21,500 nt of DNA from an uncultured Solobacterium sp. (GTDB taxonomy: Bacteria > Bacillota_I > Bacilli_A > Erysipelotrichales > Erysipelotrichaceae). Below are positions 14,824-21,500 of the stretch, in pieces; positions within the stretch are counted from its first letter, which is position 1; the number at the start of each line of letters is the position of its first letter. Made by a program: the position numbers and the translations under genes. Below the pieces are notes generated by a model. That model saw only the letters and a list, made by a program, of their open reading frames with translations. It was not told the origin of the DNA and did no database searches. The stretch covers positions 1-21,500 of the forward strand of contig CALISH010000139.1 of the NCBI GenBank assembly GCA_938041275.1, in the 5' to 3' direction.

Positions 14824-15747
14824 TCAATTAATTGTTTCTAGATAACTATGTCCTCGATAGATAAACTTACGACAATTTTGATCGATGTTTTCAAATAAAG
14901 TTATAGGTAATTCTATCGATGATAATCCTGTATTTTCTAAACAACGAGCATAGATTCCTTCATAGTCTAAGCCATAGGAAAGATCATTCCATATTTCATG
15001 AAGAAGTTTGTCAACTTCCTCTTCCTTTAAATCCGTTAATTCTAATATTGTTTTCAATCGTTGTATGCCTTCTTGTTGGATATCATAGTCATATTCAAAC
15101 AACATCTTTATTTCTTCTACCGTAGGAAGATAGTAGTCAAAGCGTTTTTGAGACTCGCGATATTCCTTCAACATGGTGGAATTTGGAAGTGAGCGCCAAT
15201 AAACTTGGTTCTCCTTTATTGTAATCTGCACCTCTCCTACTGGAAGCTGTTGTAAAAGAGTTTGGATATCAGCATCTTCCACAAAGCAATCTTTTAATAA
15301 GAGTAACTTTTTGAACTGTTCAATTGAACACTCTCCCCAATAGTGTGTCAATACCTGTTGGCACTGTAATAACCACACCTTCTGCAAACGCTGTTGTTGA
15401 AAAGATAGATCTTTTTCACAACGCGAAAAGATTTCTTTTACCTCCTCTACGACAAAGAGTTCATCTCCTTCAAATGCGATCAAATCATAATCCAATAAGC
15501 GCTCTAAATGCAGATTATCTTCTTCCCTAATTTCTTCATCTGAAAGTACCTGCATGAATACTCGATACGTCTCATCATCCAGTATAGAAAGCCGATTTTC
15601 GATATGCTGATTCGAAAGAATGATTTCGACCATCTTTTCATACAACTCTTCGATTGCGATTTCTTTCGCAGCCTGAATTCCTAGATCTCTAGCGTAAAAA
15701 TATAATGATTGTTTGTCATACTCACGTAATACGTCTTTTAGTTTCAT
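14824..15747 (-). CDS. Hypothetical protein, 307 aa, predicted helical and cytoplasmic
   Basis: Not recognised. It is acidic, rich in Leu, Glu and Gln, with no signal peptide or membrane segment. The N-terminal part (about 1-45, MKLKDVLREYDKQSLYFYARDL) looks like a small helical SAP/Rho-N-like unit. The next part (about 55-110) has helix-helix-strand spacing reminiscent of a winged helix (RLLDYDLIAFEGDELFVVEEV). The rest is helical with YDIQQEGIQRL and DYEGIYARCLENTG. I chose the ATG at 15745-15747 because GGGAGA (15757-15752) precedes it; an in-frame ATG at 15759 has no such site. It begins just after the terminator of the flavin reductase gene and has no evident promoter, so it may depend on read-through. 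Confidence 0.8.
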   Translation of the reverse strand: MKLKDVLREYDKQSLYFYARDLGIQAAKEIAIEELYEKMVEIILSNQHIENRLSILDDETYRVFMQVLSDEEIREEDNLHLERLLDYDLIAFEGDELFVVEEVKEIFSRCEKDLSFQQQRLQKVWLLQCQQVLTHYWGECSIEQFKKLLLLKDCFVEDADIQTLLQQLPVGEVQITIKENQVYWRSLPNSTMLKEYRESQKRFDYYLPTVEEIKMLFEYDYDIQQEGIQRLKTILELTDLKEEEVDKLLHEIWNDLSYGLDYEGIYARCLENTGLSSIELPITLFENIDQNCRKFIYRGHSYLETIN

Positions 15748-15765
15748 ATGTTCTCCCATATATAC

Positions 15766-15792
15766 AAAAAGGATACCTCATCGGTATCCCTT
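15766..15792 (-). terminator. Intrinsic terminator after the flavin reductase gene
   Basis: On the minus strand AAGGGATACC (15792-15783) pairs with GGTATCC (15777-15771) around a 5-base loop, followed by a T-run (15770-15766). It separates the reductase from the hypothetical gene. Confidence 0.8.
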
Positions 15793-15804
15793 ATGTAAAT
15801 GTGA

Positions 15805-17679
15805 TTATTTAGCGTTGTCTGCTGCGCTTTGTCCAGAAATTCTACCGAATACTACAAAGTCAGCTACTGCATTACCACCTAAACGGTTAGCACCATGAAC
15901 GCCACCAGTTACTTCACCAGCAGCGTATAATCCAGAGATAGCTTCTCCCTTTTCGTTTAATACTTCTGCCTTAGGATTGATTACAATACCACCCATTGTA
16001 TGGTGAACAGCTGGTGTAATCTTAATCGCATAGTATGGAGCTGTAGCCAATGGATTTGCGAAGCTTGTACGACCAAATTCTGTGTCACTCTTAGCTTCTA
16101 CTGCTTGGTTCCAAGTATTCATTGTGCTTGTGAATGTAGCTTCATCAACACCCATAGCCTTTGCAAGTTCTTCATATGTAGCACCTGTTACTGTGTAACC
16201 AGACTTGATATAACCTGCGATAACTGCTGACTTATCAACCATTGACTGGTCAACAACTAACCAAGCACTCTTTTCTGGCTGTGCGATAATTGCGGCAGAT
16301 ACCTTATCACGTGTAGAAACTTCATCGTAGAATCTCTTACCTTCAGCGTTAACTAAGATAGCGCCGTCTCCACGAAGACCTTCTGTGATTAAGTGTGCAT
16401 TGCCATCTTCTTCAATATGTACTGTTGGATGAATCTGGATCTGATCCATATCCACTGTTGCAGCACCTGCTGCTGTAGCCATATCGATACCTTGACCCTG
16501 TGCACCTTCTGCATTTGTTGTCGCAAAGCCCTTTAATTCTGGCTTGTACTTTTCGACCATTTCAGCGTTCGCACCAAATCCACCAGTTGCGATAACAACT
16601 GACTTCGCATTGATTGTCACCTTATGACCATCCTTACCTGTACCCTTAATACCAACTGCCTTGCCATCCTTCATGATGATTTCGTTCGCTGTTGTATCAA
16701 ATAAGAACTGAACGTTACGATCCTGTAAGTTCTTTTCTAAAATAGGAACAATGTATGCACCAACAGCAGTTACCTTGCCATCAGCGTTTACTGGACGGTG
16801 AATTCTCTTAACAGAAGCACCACCAAATGCACCGACGTTCTTAACTTCAGCACCAATAGATGCTAACCACTCGATAGCGTCTGCAGAATTTTCCGCAAGA
16901 GCTTTAACGAGTTCTGGGTTGTTCTTACCCTTACCACCGATCATTGTATCTAATTCCATTAATTCAACAGAATCGAAATATCCCTGTGGATTTGCTTGGT
17001 ATGCATCCCATTGTGATTTAACTGTAGCCGCTAAAGCTGTGATTGTTGCGTTATCTGCGAACTTTTCTGCTGCAGTCGCTAATGTTTTTTCAACACCTGC
17101 AGCCTCTTTAAATTCATTCTTATCTTGGTATGGTGTTTTAGCCGCATTCATACCACCAGTTGAGCGTACAGAGTTACCACCAGCGATTGGTTGGCTTTCT
17201 ACTACGATAACCTTCTTACCTGCATCTGTTGCAGTAATAGCAGCTGTCATACCAGCTCCACCTGCACCAACTACAACAACGTCTACTGTTTCTTCAATAT
17301 CCTTTGCCTTTGTTGTGCTTGTATTCTTACTTACTAAGTCTGATGGTTCTAATCCTGCTTGTTTCAAAGCTGCTGTAGCTGCTTCGATGATAGCCTTAGA
17401 TGTCTGTGTGGCACCTGATACTCCATCTACATCTAAAGAGTTAGCTGCGACGATAGCTCCTGGCATTGTTTCTGCTGCTTTTGAACCAATACCATTTGTT
17501 TCGTGAGACGCATCAACTTCTACCTTCGTGATTGTCTTGTCTTTGATTGTTAGTGTGACTTTAACTGGGTTTTCCTTGTCATGTCCATATGCCTCACCAG
17601 TATATGTCTTCCCTGTTGAGCATCCTACAAGTGACAAAGCCATTGTTGCACTAGCTAATAATGCTGTTAACTTTTTCAT
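15805..17679 (-). CDS. Lipoprotein fumarate-reductase-like FMN/FAD flavoprotein, 624 aa
   Basis: Predicted extracytoplasmic reductase using fumarate or a related enoate as electron acceptor. It has a lipoprotein signal ending in lipobox LVGC (Cys20); an FMN-binding domain (about 28-108) with DGVSGAT (85-91), whose Thr91 is the expected site of covalent FMN attachment by ApbE-type transferases; and a FAD-binding reductase domain (about 130-624) with VVVVGAGGAG (134-143), HPTVH, TEGLRGDG, AVHHTMGGI and GANRLGGN, as in Shewanella-type flavocytochrome c and urocanate reductases. No haem motifs (CxxCH) are present, so electrons must come from another carrier. The ATG at 17677-17679 has GGGAGGG and its own promoter. 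Substrate (fumarate, urocanate, acrylates) is not settled. No apbE lies in the window. Confidence 0.93.
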   Translation of the reverse strand: MKKLTALLASATMALSLVGCSTGKTYTGEAYGHDKENPVKVTLTIKDKTITKVEVDASHETNGIGSKAAETMPGAIVAANSLDVDGVSGATQTSKAIIEAATAALKQAGLEPSDLVSKNTSTTKAKDIEETVDVVVVGAGGAGMTAAITATDAGKKVIVVESQPIAGGNSVRSTGGMNAAKTPYQDKNEFKEAAGVEKTLATAAEKFADNATITALAATVKSQWDAYQANPQGYFDSVELMELDTMIGGKGKNNPELVKALAENSADAIEWLASIGAEVKNVGAFGGASVKRIHRPVNADGKVTAVGAYIVPILEKNLQDRNVQFLFDTTANEIIMKDGKAVGIKGTGKDGHKVTINAKSVVIATGGFGANAEMVEKYKPELKGFATTNAEGAQGQGIDMATAAGAATVDMDQIQIHPTVHIEEDGNAHLITEGLRGDGAILVNAEGKRFYDEVSTRDKVSAAIIAQPEKSAWLVVDQSMVDKSAVIAGYIKSGYTVTGATYEELAKAMGVDEATFTSTMNTWNQAVEAKSDTEFGRTSFANPLATAPYYAIKITPAVHHTMGGIVINPKAEVLNEKGEAISGLYAAGEVTGGVHGANRLGGNAVADFVVFGRISGQSAADNAK

Positions 17680-17719
17680 TTTCCCTCCCTGTTATGAGTT
17701 ATCCCTCATAAGCCATATC

Positions 17720-17748
17720 ATTTTAACATTTCACTGCTTCAGTTACAA
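17720..17748 (-). promoter_or_regulatory. Promoter for the flavin reductase gene
   Basis: On the minus strand, -35 TTGTAA (17748-17743), a 17-base spacer and -10 TAAAAT (17725-17720), about 40 bases before the ATG. The leader carries a short CTTATGAGGGATAACTCATAA inverted repeat overlapping 17691-17712. Confidence 0.65.
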
Positions 17749-17784
17749 CCACCCTTACAAGGCCCATTTTCACCAGTTTGAATT

Positions 17785-17811
17785 CAAAAAATGATAGGTT
17801 TCCCTATCATT
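17785..17811 (-). terminator. Intrinsic terminator after degV
   Basis: On the minus strand AATGATAGG (17811-17803) pairs perfectly with CCTATCATT (17798-17790) around a GAAA tetraloop, followed by Ts (17790-17786). It closes the yqeK-to-degV gene run. Confidence 0.9.
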
Positions 17812-17822
17812 GAAAATATGTA

Positions 17823-18728
17823 TTATGCAACTTTTTCAATTACAGAACGATCTTTACCCCAGAAGAATAATGTAACTGTTCCAGGTCCTGTATGTGCACC
17901 AATAACTGGTCCGATATTGAAGATTGTAATCTTCCCTTTTGTATTTGGAAACTTCTCTTCGACTAACTCTTTTACCGCATTCGCATCTTCTAAACAATTA
18001 CTGTGAGAGATAAAGACTTTCCAATTATAGTCGTGGCCGTTCTCGGTATATTCTTCCATCTTTTCTACGATGGCACGAATGACTTTTCGCTTACCATGGA
18101 CTTTCTGGCGTACAACAAGTTTCCCTTCTGAATCTACCTGCATTAAAGGACAAATTCGCAACATATTACCAATGGTTCCTGCCGTTTTTGAGATTCTTCC
18201 GCCACGGATAAAGAAAGTTAAATCACCTGAGAAAAACCATGCATGACATTCTAACTTATGTGCTTCAATCCACTCATGAAGTGTATCAATATCTATGCCT
18301 GACTCTTGGAGTTCCTTTGCCTTTTCTACAAGTAATCCAAAACCTGAAGAAGCATTCTTAGAATCCACGACATAGATTTTACGTTCTGGATATTTTTCAT
18401 GCATTGCTTCTGCCGCCATGCGTGCAGAGTTATAGGTGCCAGAGATTCCAGAAGATAACGTAAAGTGTAATAAGTCATTTCCTTCTTTTAAGATACTCTC
18501 AAAAAATTCCTCATAACCAATTTGGTTCATCTGTGAAGTACGTGTCATTGCGCCATCTACCATCGCTTGATAGAAGTCACTAGCGGACACAGATTCAAAT
18601 AAGTCATCTGTATATGTGGCATCTGCTAGTTCATATTCAAAACATAAATATGGAATATTTCGTTCTTCAAAATATTGTTTACTCAAATCAGCTGGTGAAC
18701 AAGCTGATATAACATATGGTCTCATCAT
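17823..18728 (-). CDS. DegV-family fatty-acid-binding protein, 301 aa
   Basis: DegV proteins (FakB in staphylococci) bind a fatty acid and, with the kinase FakA, present it for phosphorylation. Visible features are the TRTSQM stretch (about 61-66), the LSSGISGTYNSA motif (about 91-102) whose Ser/Thr residues contact the fatty-acid carboxylate, and the C-terminal GPVIGAHTGPGTVTLFFWG (about 275-293). Length is typical. AAGGAGG precedes a doubled ATG (18723-18728); the second ATG has more usual spacing, so the protein may be one residue shorter. It lies 30 bases after nth and probably shares its transcript. No fakA is in the window. Confidence 0.93.
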   Translation of the reverse strand: MMRPYVISACSPADLSKQYFEERNIPYLCFEYELADATYTDDLFESVSASDFYQAMVDGAMTRTSQMNQIGYEEFFESILKEGNDLLHFTLSSGISGTYNSARMAAEAMHEKYPERKIYVVDSKNASSGFGLLVEKAKELQESGIDIDTLHEWIEAHKLECHAWFFSGDLTFFIRGGRISKTAGTIGNMLRICPLMQVDSEGKLVVRQKVHGKRKVIRAIVEKMEEYTENGHDYNWKVFISHSNCLEDANAVKELVEEKFPNTKGKITIFNIGPVIGAHTGPGTVTLFFWGKDRSVIEKVA

Positions 18729-18758
18729 TTTTCCTCCTTTTAAAATAGAGATGGAAGG

Positions 18759-19412
18759 TTATTTTGTTTTAGGTGGTGTTAAGTTCTTTTGTTTTTCATG
18801 ACATCCATTCACGAATGGACAACGATAACATTCTGGATTACGCGCATGACACAGATAGCGGCCAAAGAATATCATCTGATGATGGGTTTTAATCCAACGA
18901 TCACGTGGAATTTTCCGCATTAGTTTACGTTCAATCTTTTCCACATCATCCTTCTGATAACAAAGTCCAAGCCTTCTAGAAATACGTGCAACGTGTGTAT
19001 CTACCGCAATGCTTGGAATATTAAAACACTCAGCCATAATGACATTCGCACACTTTCTACCGATACCCGGTAGTGTTGTTAGTTCCTCCATCGTATGTGG
19101 TACTTCCCCATTAAACTGTTCTACAACGCCTTTGGCAAAACCAACAATTTGTCTTGCCTTATTACGATATAAACCAAGGGATGCGATATATTTCTCAACA
19201 TCTTTCGTTGGTGCCTTGGCCAAGTCATATGGAGATGGATAAGCCTCAAATAACGCAGGTGTTACGCGATTGACGGATACGTCTGTTGTCTGTGCAGAAA
19301 GGATTACCGCAACAGATAATTCATAGGGATTACGATGCGTTAATTCACAATGTGCGTTTGGATGTAATTTCTGTAGATATTCCAGAATAAATGGTACTGA
19401 TAAACGCTCCAT
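18759..19412 (-). CDS. nth: Endonuclease III, 217 aa
   Basis: DNA glycosylase/AP lyase that removes oxidised pyrimidines in base excision repair. The helix-hairpin-helix and catalytic region reads LPGIGRKCANVIM...SIAVDTHVARIS, with Lys120 and Asp138 at the same numbers as in E. coli Nth when counted from the chosen start. A [4Fe-4S] cluster motif C-x6-C-x2-C-x5-C is formed by Cys188, 195, 198 and 204. I chose the ATG at 19410-19412 (MERLSVPF), which overlaps the dnaD stop codon by one base and has a GGAGTGGAGAAG site; a longer frame upstream overlaps dnaD without support. dnaD-nth adjacency is conserved in Bacillus. Confidence 0.96.
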   Translation of the reverse strand: MERLSVPFILEYLQKLHPNAHCELTHRNPYELSVAVILSAQTTDVSVNRVTPALFEAYPSPYDLAKAPTKDVEKYIASLGLYRNKARQIVGFAKGVVEQFNGEVPHTMEELTTLPGIGRKCANVIMAECFNIPSIAVDTHVARISRRLGLCYQKDDVEKIERKLMRKIPRDRWIKTHHQMIFFGRYLCHARNPECYRCPFVNGCHEKQKNLTPPKTK

Positions 19413-19948
19413 TATTTCTTCTCCACTCCTACAGAATCTGCAGTGATTTTTTTCTGTTTCCAATCAGATAAAATCTTTTCAACATAGCCTAGATTTAAAT
19501 GTTGGTAAGCACTGGCTTCACGTAGTGCCGCAATAATCAAACGTTTATCCGTCACCTTATTCCAATCACTAATTTTCTGCATTTCATTTTGGCTTAATGT
19601 TCTACCAAATTCAGTCTCAAAAGTATCAATCAGTGAGCGATCTAGGATATTTTCAACTCTTGCGACATCCGTTTCAAAGAGTCCTGACAAGTCAAAGACA
19701 ACCGCTCTTGCGGAAGCTTTAATATCTAAATACTTCTTCGCACAAAGTGCGGATATCACACGGTTCAATTCCTCTTCTTGTATTCCCGTCTTTTCTTTAA
19801 GAGCATCCATCGTGATTTCAATATGATTTTGATTCATAAAATCAATCAGTAAAACAACAACTAACTCTGCACTCTCCATGCCAAGCAAGCCCATCTGATC
19901 AAGTATCCAATCTCGATGATTTACATATTTTTGTTCATACCACTTCAT
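19412..19948 (-). CDS. dnaD: DnaD-domain replication initiation protein, 178 aa
   Basis: DnaD helps load the replicative helicase at origins and restart sites. The N-terminal half (about 1-85) looks like the winged-helix DDBH1 domain (QMGLLGMESAELVVVLLIDF, KEKTGIQEEELNRVISAL), and the C-terminal half (about 95-170) like the DDBH2 domain with the signature YVEKILSDW (about 155-163). It is shorter than Bacillus DnaD (about 230 residues). The ATG at 19946-19948 follows AAGGGAG. It follows the HAD gene by 12 bases and overlaps nth by one base, so these are cotranscribed. Confidence 0.9.
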   Translation of the reverse strand: MKWYEQKYVNHRDWILDQMGLLGMESAELVVVLLIDFMNQNHIEITMDALKEKTGIQEEELNRVISALCAKKYLDIKASARAVVFDLSGLFETDVARVENILDRSLIDTFETEFGRTLSQNEMQKISDWNKVTDKRLIIAALREASAYQHLNLGYVEKILSDWKQKKITADSVGVEKK

Positions 19949-19960
19949 ACGTTTACTCCC

Positions 19961-20653
19961 TTATAACTGCTTTAATAACTCTTGGAATGCAAGATGAGAA
20001 GTGACTGTAAACTCCGGTTTTATGTCACTGTGATTTTCTTCATTGCTAGGATGATACCAACAGGTATGAATTCCTGCATGAATCCCACCCGCAATATCAC
20101 TCGTCAAAGAATCTCCAATAATTATTATTTCATCACGATTTTGTGTTTCAATTCGATCAAACACATAGTCAAAGAATTCAATCTGTGGTTTTTCATGTCC
20201 AATTTTATCGGAGATAAAGATACCATCAAAGAATTCTTCAATCTTTGCCTTAGCAATCTTCTGTCGTTGTAGTTGTTTTACACCGTTAGTAACGATGTAT
20301 TGTTTGTACTGTGGGTGTAGTTTCTTCACCGTTTCATATGCTTCAGGCATAAAAACTACCGTATCTAATAATCCATTTAAGTACGCTTGATTGAATTCCT
20401 TTACACGGGTGGTTTCAACACCAATCTTAGTAAAGAACTCCACAAAACGTTCTACGAGTAGTTTCTCTTTTGTGATTTCACCTTTTTCGAGTTTGCACCA
20501 GTATACATCGTTGATTCCTTCATACATGTGTAAAAGCTTATCTGTAATTTCACCATAGCCAAACTTTCTAAATGTATTTTTCAATGAGTTTTCTGCTGCG
20601 CTTTGAAAATTTAATATCGTACCATCGATATCCCATAGAATCGTCTTAATCAT
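19961..20653 (-). CDS. HAD-superfamily phosphatase, YjjG/YfnB-like, 230 aa
   Basis: A cytoplasmic phosphatase with the four HAD motifs: WDIDGTI (nucleophile Asp8, acid/base Asp10), VTNGVKQLQRQK (motif II), GHEKPQIEFFDYVF (motif III Lys) and IIIGDSLTSDIAGGIHAG (motif IV). The arrangement resembles the YjjG/YfnB group, whose E. coli member is a house-cleaning nucleotidase acting on non-canonical pyrimidine nucleotides; that specificity is inferred. A cap domain lies between motifs I and II. The ATG at 20651-20653 follows AAGGTGG. A terminator-like hairpin (20677-20703) lies just upstream, between it and rsfS. Confidence 0.9.
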   Translation of the reverse strand: MIKTILWDIDGTILNFQSAAENSLKNTFRKFGYGEITDKLLHMYEGINDVYWCKLEKGEITKEKLLVERFVEFFTKIGVETTRVKEFNQAYLNGLLDTVVFMPEAYETVKKLHPQYKQYIVTNGVKQLQRQKIAKAKIEEFFDGIFISDKIGHEKPQIEFFDYVFDRIETQNRDEIIIIGDSLTSDIAGGIHAGIHTCWYHPSNEENHSDIKPEFTVTSHLAFQELLKQL

Positions 20654-20676
20654 ATTGGTTTACCACCTTTCGTTTG

Positions 20677-20703
20677 AAAAGAAGATGTTATAAAAACATC
20701 TTC
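20677..20703 (-). terminator. Intrinsic terminator after rsfS, shortly before the HAD gene
   Basis: On the minus strand GAAGATGTT (20703-20695) pairs perfectly with AACATCTTC (20689-20681) around a 5-base loop, followed by TTTTC (20680-20676). It ends only about 24 bases before the HAD start codon, so it may act as a partial block inside the gene run. Confidence 0.75.
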
Positions 20704-20710
20704 GTATTTG

Positions 20711-21043
20711 TTATAGCGTTTCTTGTGGTTGATCCGCCCATAAAGCTTCTAAGCGATACGTATTTCTAGCATCTTCTGTAAAGATATGTACAACCACTTC
20801 ATTCATATCAATTAATACCCAAGTTGATTCCCTTTCACCTTCACGAAGACGTACATCAAAGCCATTCTTCGTTACTTCTTTTTCTACAAATTCCACAAGA
20901 GAATTTGCGTGTCTAGGATTCTTTGCAGTACAGATGACATAATAGTCTGTATAAGCATTGACATTGCGGATATCGATTGTCACGATATTCTCTGCCAATT
21001 TTTCATCTAATGTATGACGTACTAAATTCAGTAATTCAGACAT
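20711..21043 (-). CDS. rsfS: Ribosomal silencing factor RsfS, 110 aa
   Basis: RsfS (Iojap/DUF143) binds ribosomal protein uL14 and keeps ribosomal subunits apart, lowering translation when nutrients are short. The translation MSELLNLVRHTLDEKLAENI...VTIDIRNVNAYTDYYVICTAKN...RHANSLVEFVEKEV...RLREGERESTWVLIDMNEVVVHIFTEDARNTYRLEALW covers the full domain, including the GxxxxxWxLxDxxxVxVHxF block. I chose the ATG at 21041-21043, which has AAAGGAGGG at 21049-21057; a longer frame upstream only duplicates yqeK sequence in another frame. Its start overlaps the end of yqeK by 8 bases, as expected for the conserved yqeK-rsfS pair. Confidence 0.96.
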   Translation of the reverse strand: MSELLNLVRHTLDEKLAENIVTIDIRNVNAYTDYYVICTAKNPRHANSLVEFVEKEVTKNGFDVRLREGERESTWVLIDMNEVVVHIFTEDARNTYRLEALWADQPQETL

Positions 21044-21500
21044 GTTTTCCCTCCTTTTCAAGTATATATTTTTTCGCATCCGCAAGGACATACTCCGCCC
21101 CTTGCTTAAGATTTCTCTCTGCAATCTTTGTATGCATGGTCACATCATACTGACGACCCGGTTCAATCTTATCTGCAATGTATAAGATATGATCATATGC
21201 ACTTTTACCATCCCCAAGGGTATGGTGTTGGATTGCTTGTAAGATTTTCTTGTTATAACAACACAGATTCTGTTTTAACCAGATGACTGCAGTATAGCTA
21301 TGCCAGATTGCCGGATCGAGTTTTAATACTTCTGGTCGAAAGTGTAATAGAAGTTGATATCCTTCTTCATCACTCATTTTCTTTGTGACATCATGTAATA
21401 AACCCATTTGATATGCGAGTTGTTCATCCAAATGATGAATTTTTGCAAGTCTAAACGCAGTATGTGCAACACGAACAGAATGTGCTGCACGCTTAGGGTT
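21036..21500 (-). CDS. yqeK: YqeK-family HD hydrolase (probable Ap4A hydrolase), 5' end missing
   Basis: The frame is open to the window edge, giving 154 residues; the true start lies beyond 21500. Internal TTG or ATG codons are not the start, because the HD-domain residues lie upstream of them: NPKRAAHSVRVAHTAFRLAK at the edge and QMGLLHDVTKKM (the HD dyad) near 21389-21400. A later HHTLG (ATLGD-like) and YIADKIEPGR follow family consensus. YqeK enzymes cleave diadenosine tetraphosphate symmetrically, a stress-related nucleotide. It heads the gene run shared with rsfS, and in Bacillus it follows nadD. Confidence 0.93.
   Translation of the reverse strand, partial: NPKRAAHSVRVAHTAFRLAKIHHLDEQLAYQMGLLHDVTKKMSDEEGYQLLLHFRPEVLKLDPAIWHSYTAVIWLKQNLCCYNKKILQAIQHHTLGDGKSAYDHILYIADKIEPGRQYDVTMHTKIAERNLKQGAEYVLADAKKYILEKEGKHV

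Noticed and set aside
16919..17506. 195-codon plus-strand frame inside the flavin reductase gene
   Set aside because: It is an antisense shadow of a well-supported enzyme, and its composition shows no recognisable domain.
19413..19463. Longer frame for nth starting inside dnaD
   Set aside because: It has no ribosome binding site, overlaps dnaD by about 50 bases, and the shorter start restores standard Nth residue numbering (Lys120, Asp138).
1..21500. CRISPR arrays, tRNA genes, prophage or toxin-antitoxin modules
   Set aside because: No regularly spaced repeats, tRNA-like folds, phage structural genes or paired toxin/antitoxin ORFs were seen. The only mobile trace is the IS150-like remnant.

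Overview
This window reads as chromosomal core sequence from an A+T-rich Gram-positive bacterium of the Bacillota. Evidence is the DivIVA/GpsB-family protein beside a B-type RNase P RNA, RecU, RNase Y/YmdB, a DnaD-domain protein, strong Shine-Dalgarno sites and many intrinsic terminators. An anaerobic, host-associated Erysipelotrichia-like lineage fits the cell-wall-anchored Cna_B-type surface protein, the lipoprotein fumarate-reductase-like flavoenzyme, the small 2[4Fe-4S] ferredoxin and the ABC-F protein, but that placement is an inference.

Layout. (1) Positions 1-6880, all minus strand: pgsA-recA, then a PAP2-family phosphatase and an ABC-F ATPase, then rny, ymdB and a ferredoxin. This follows the pgsA-(cinA)-recA-...-rny-ymdB order known from Bacillus, but the PAP2/ABC-F pair sits between recA and rny and cinA is absent. 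(2) Positions 6980-9450, minus: an orphan IS150-like orfA remnant with degenerate inverted ends, and a surface adhesin with two Cna_B-like repeats and an atypical sorting motif (TPKTYD). (3) Positions 9496-13600: rnpB and gpsB (minus), divergent from recU-ponA (plus), an arrangement like that of Bacillus. (4) Positions 13624-13960: a short unit with a good promoter, a TTG-started 53-residue protein and a strong bidirectional terminator. (5) Positions 13965-17750, minus: a ZIP metal transporter, an unknown 307-residue protein and a lipoprotein FMN/FAD reductase. (6) Positions 17785-21500, minus: yqeK (cut by the window edge)-rsfS-HAD phosphatase-dnaD-nth-degV, tightly spaced and ending in an intrinsic terminator.

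The most interesting element is the leader of the ABC-F gene (about 4343-4559, minus strand). It has an extended -10 promoter, very short upstream ORFs (including Met-Arg-Leu-stop), a long hairpin, an intrinsic terminator directly before the ribosome binding site, and a 12-nt segment that can pair with either the upstream hairpin or the terminator. This is the architecture expected of ribosome-mediated attenuation, in which a drug-stalled ribosome permits expression of a ribosome-protection ATPase. Other points for a second look are a PBP1A-like enzyme whose glycosyltransferase motif 3 has Gln in place of the conserved Glu, the TTG-started small protein, the TPKTYD sorting signal, and the rny terminator whose stem contains part of the rny stop codon.
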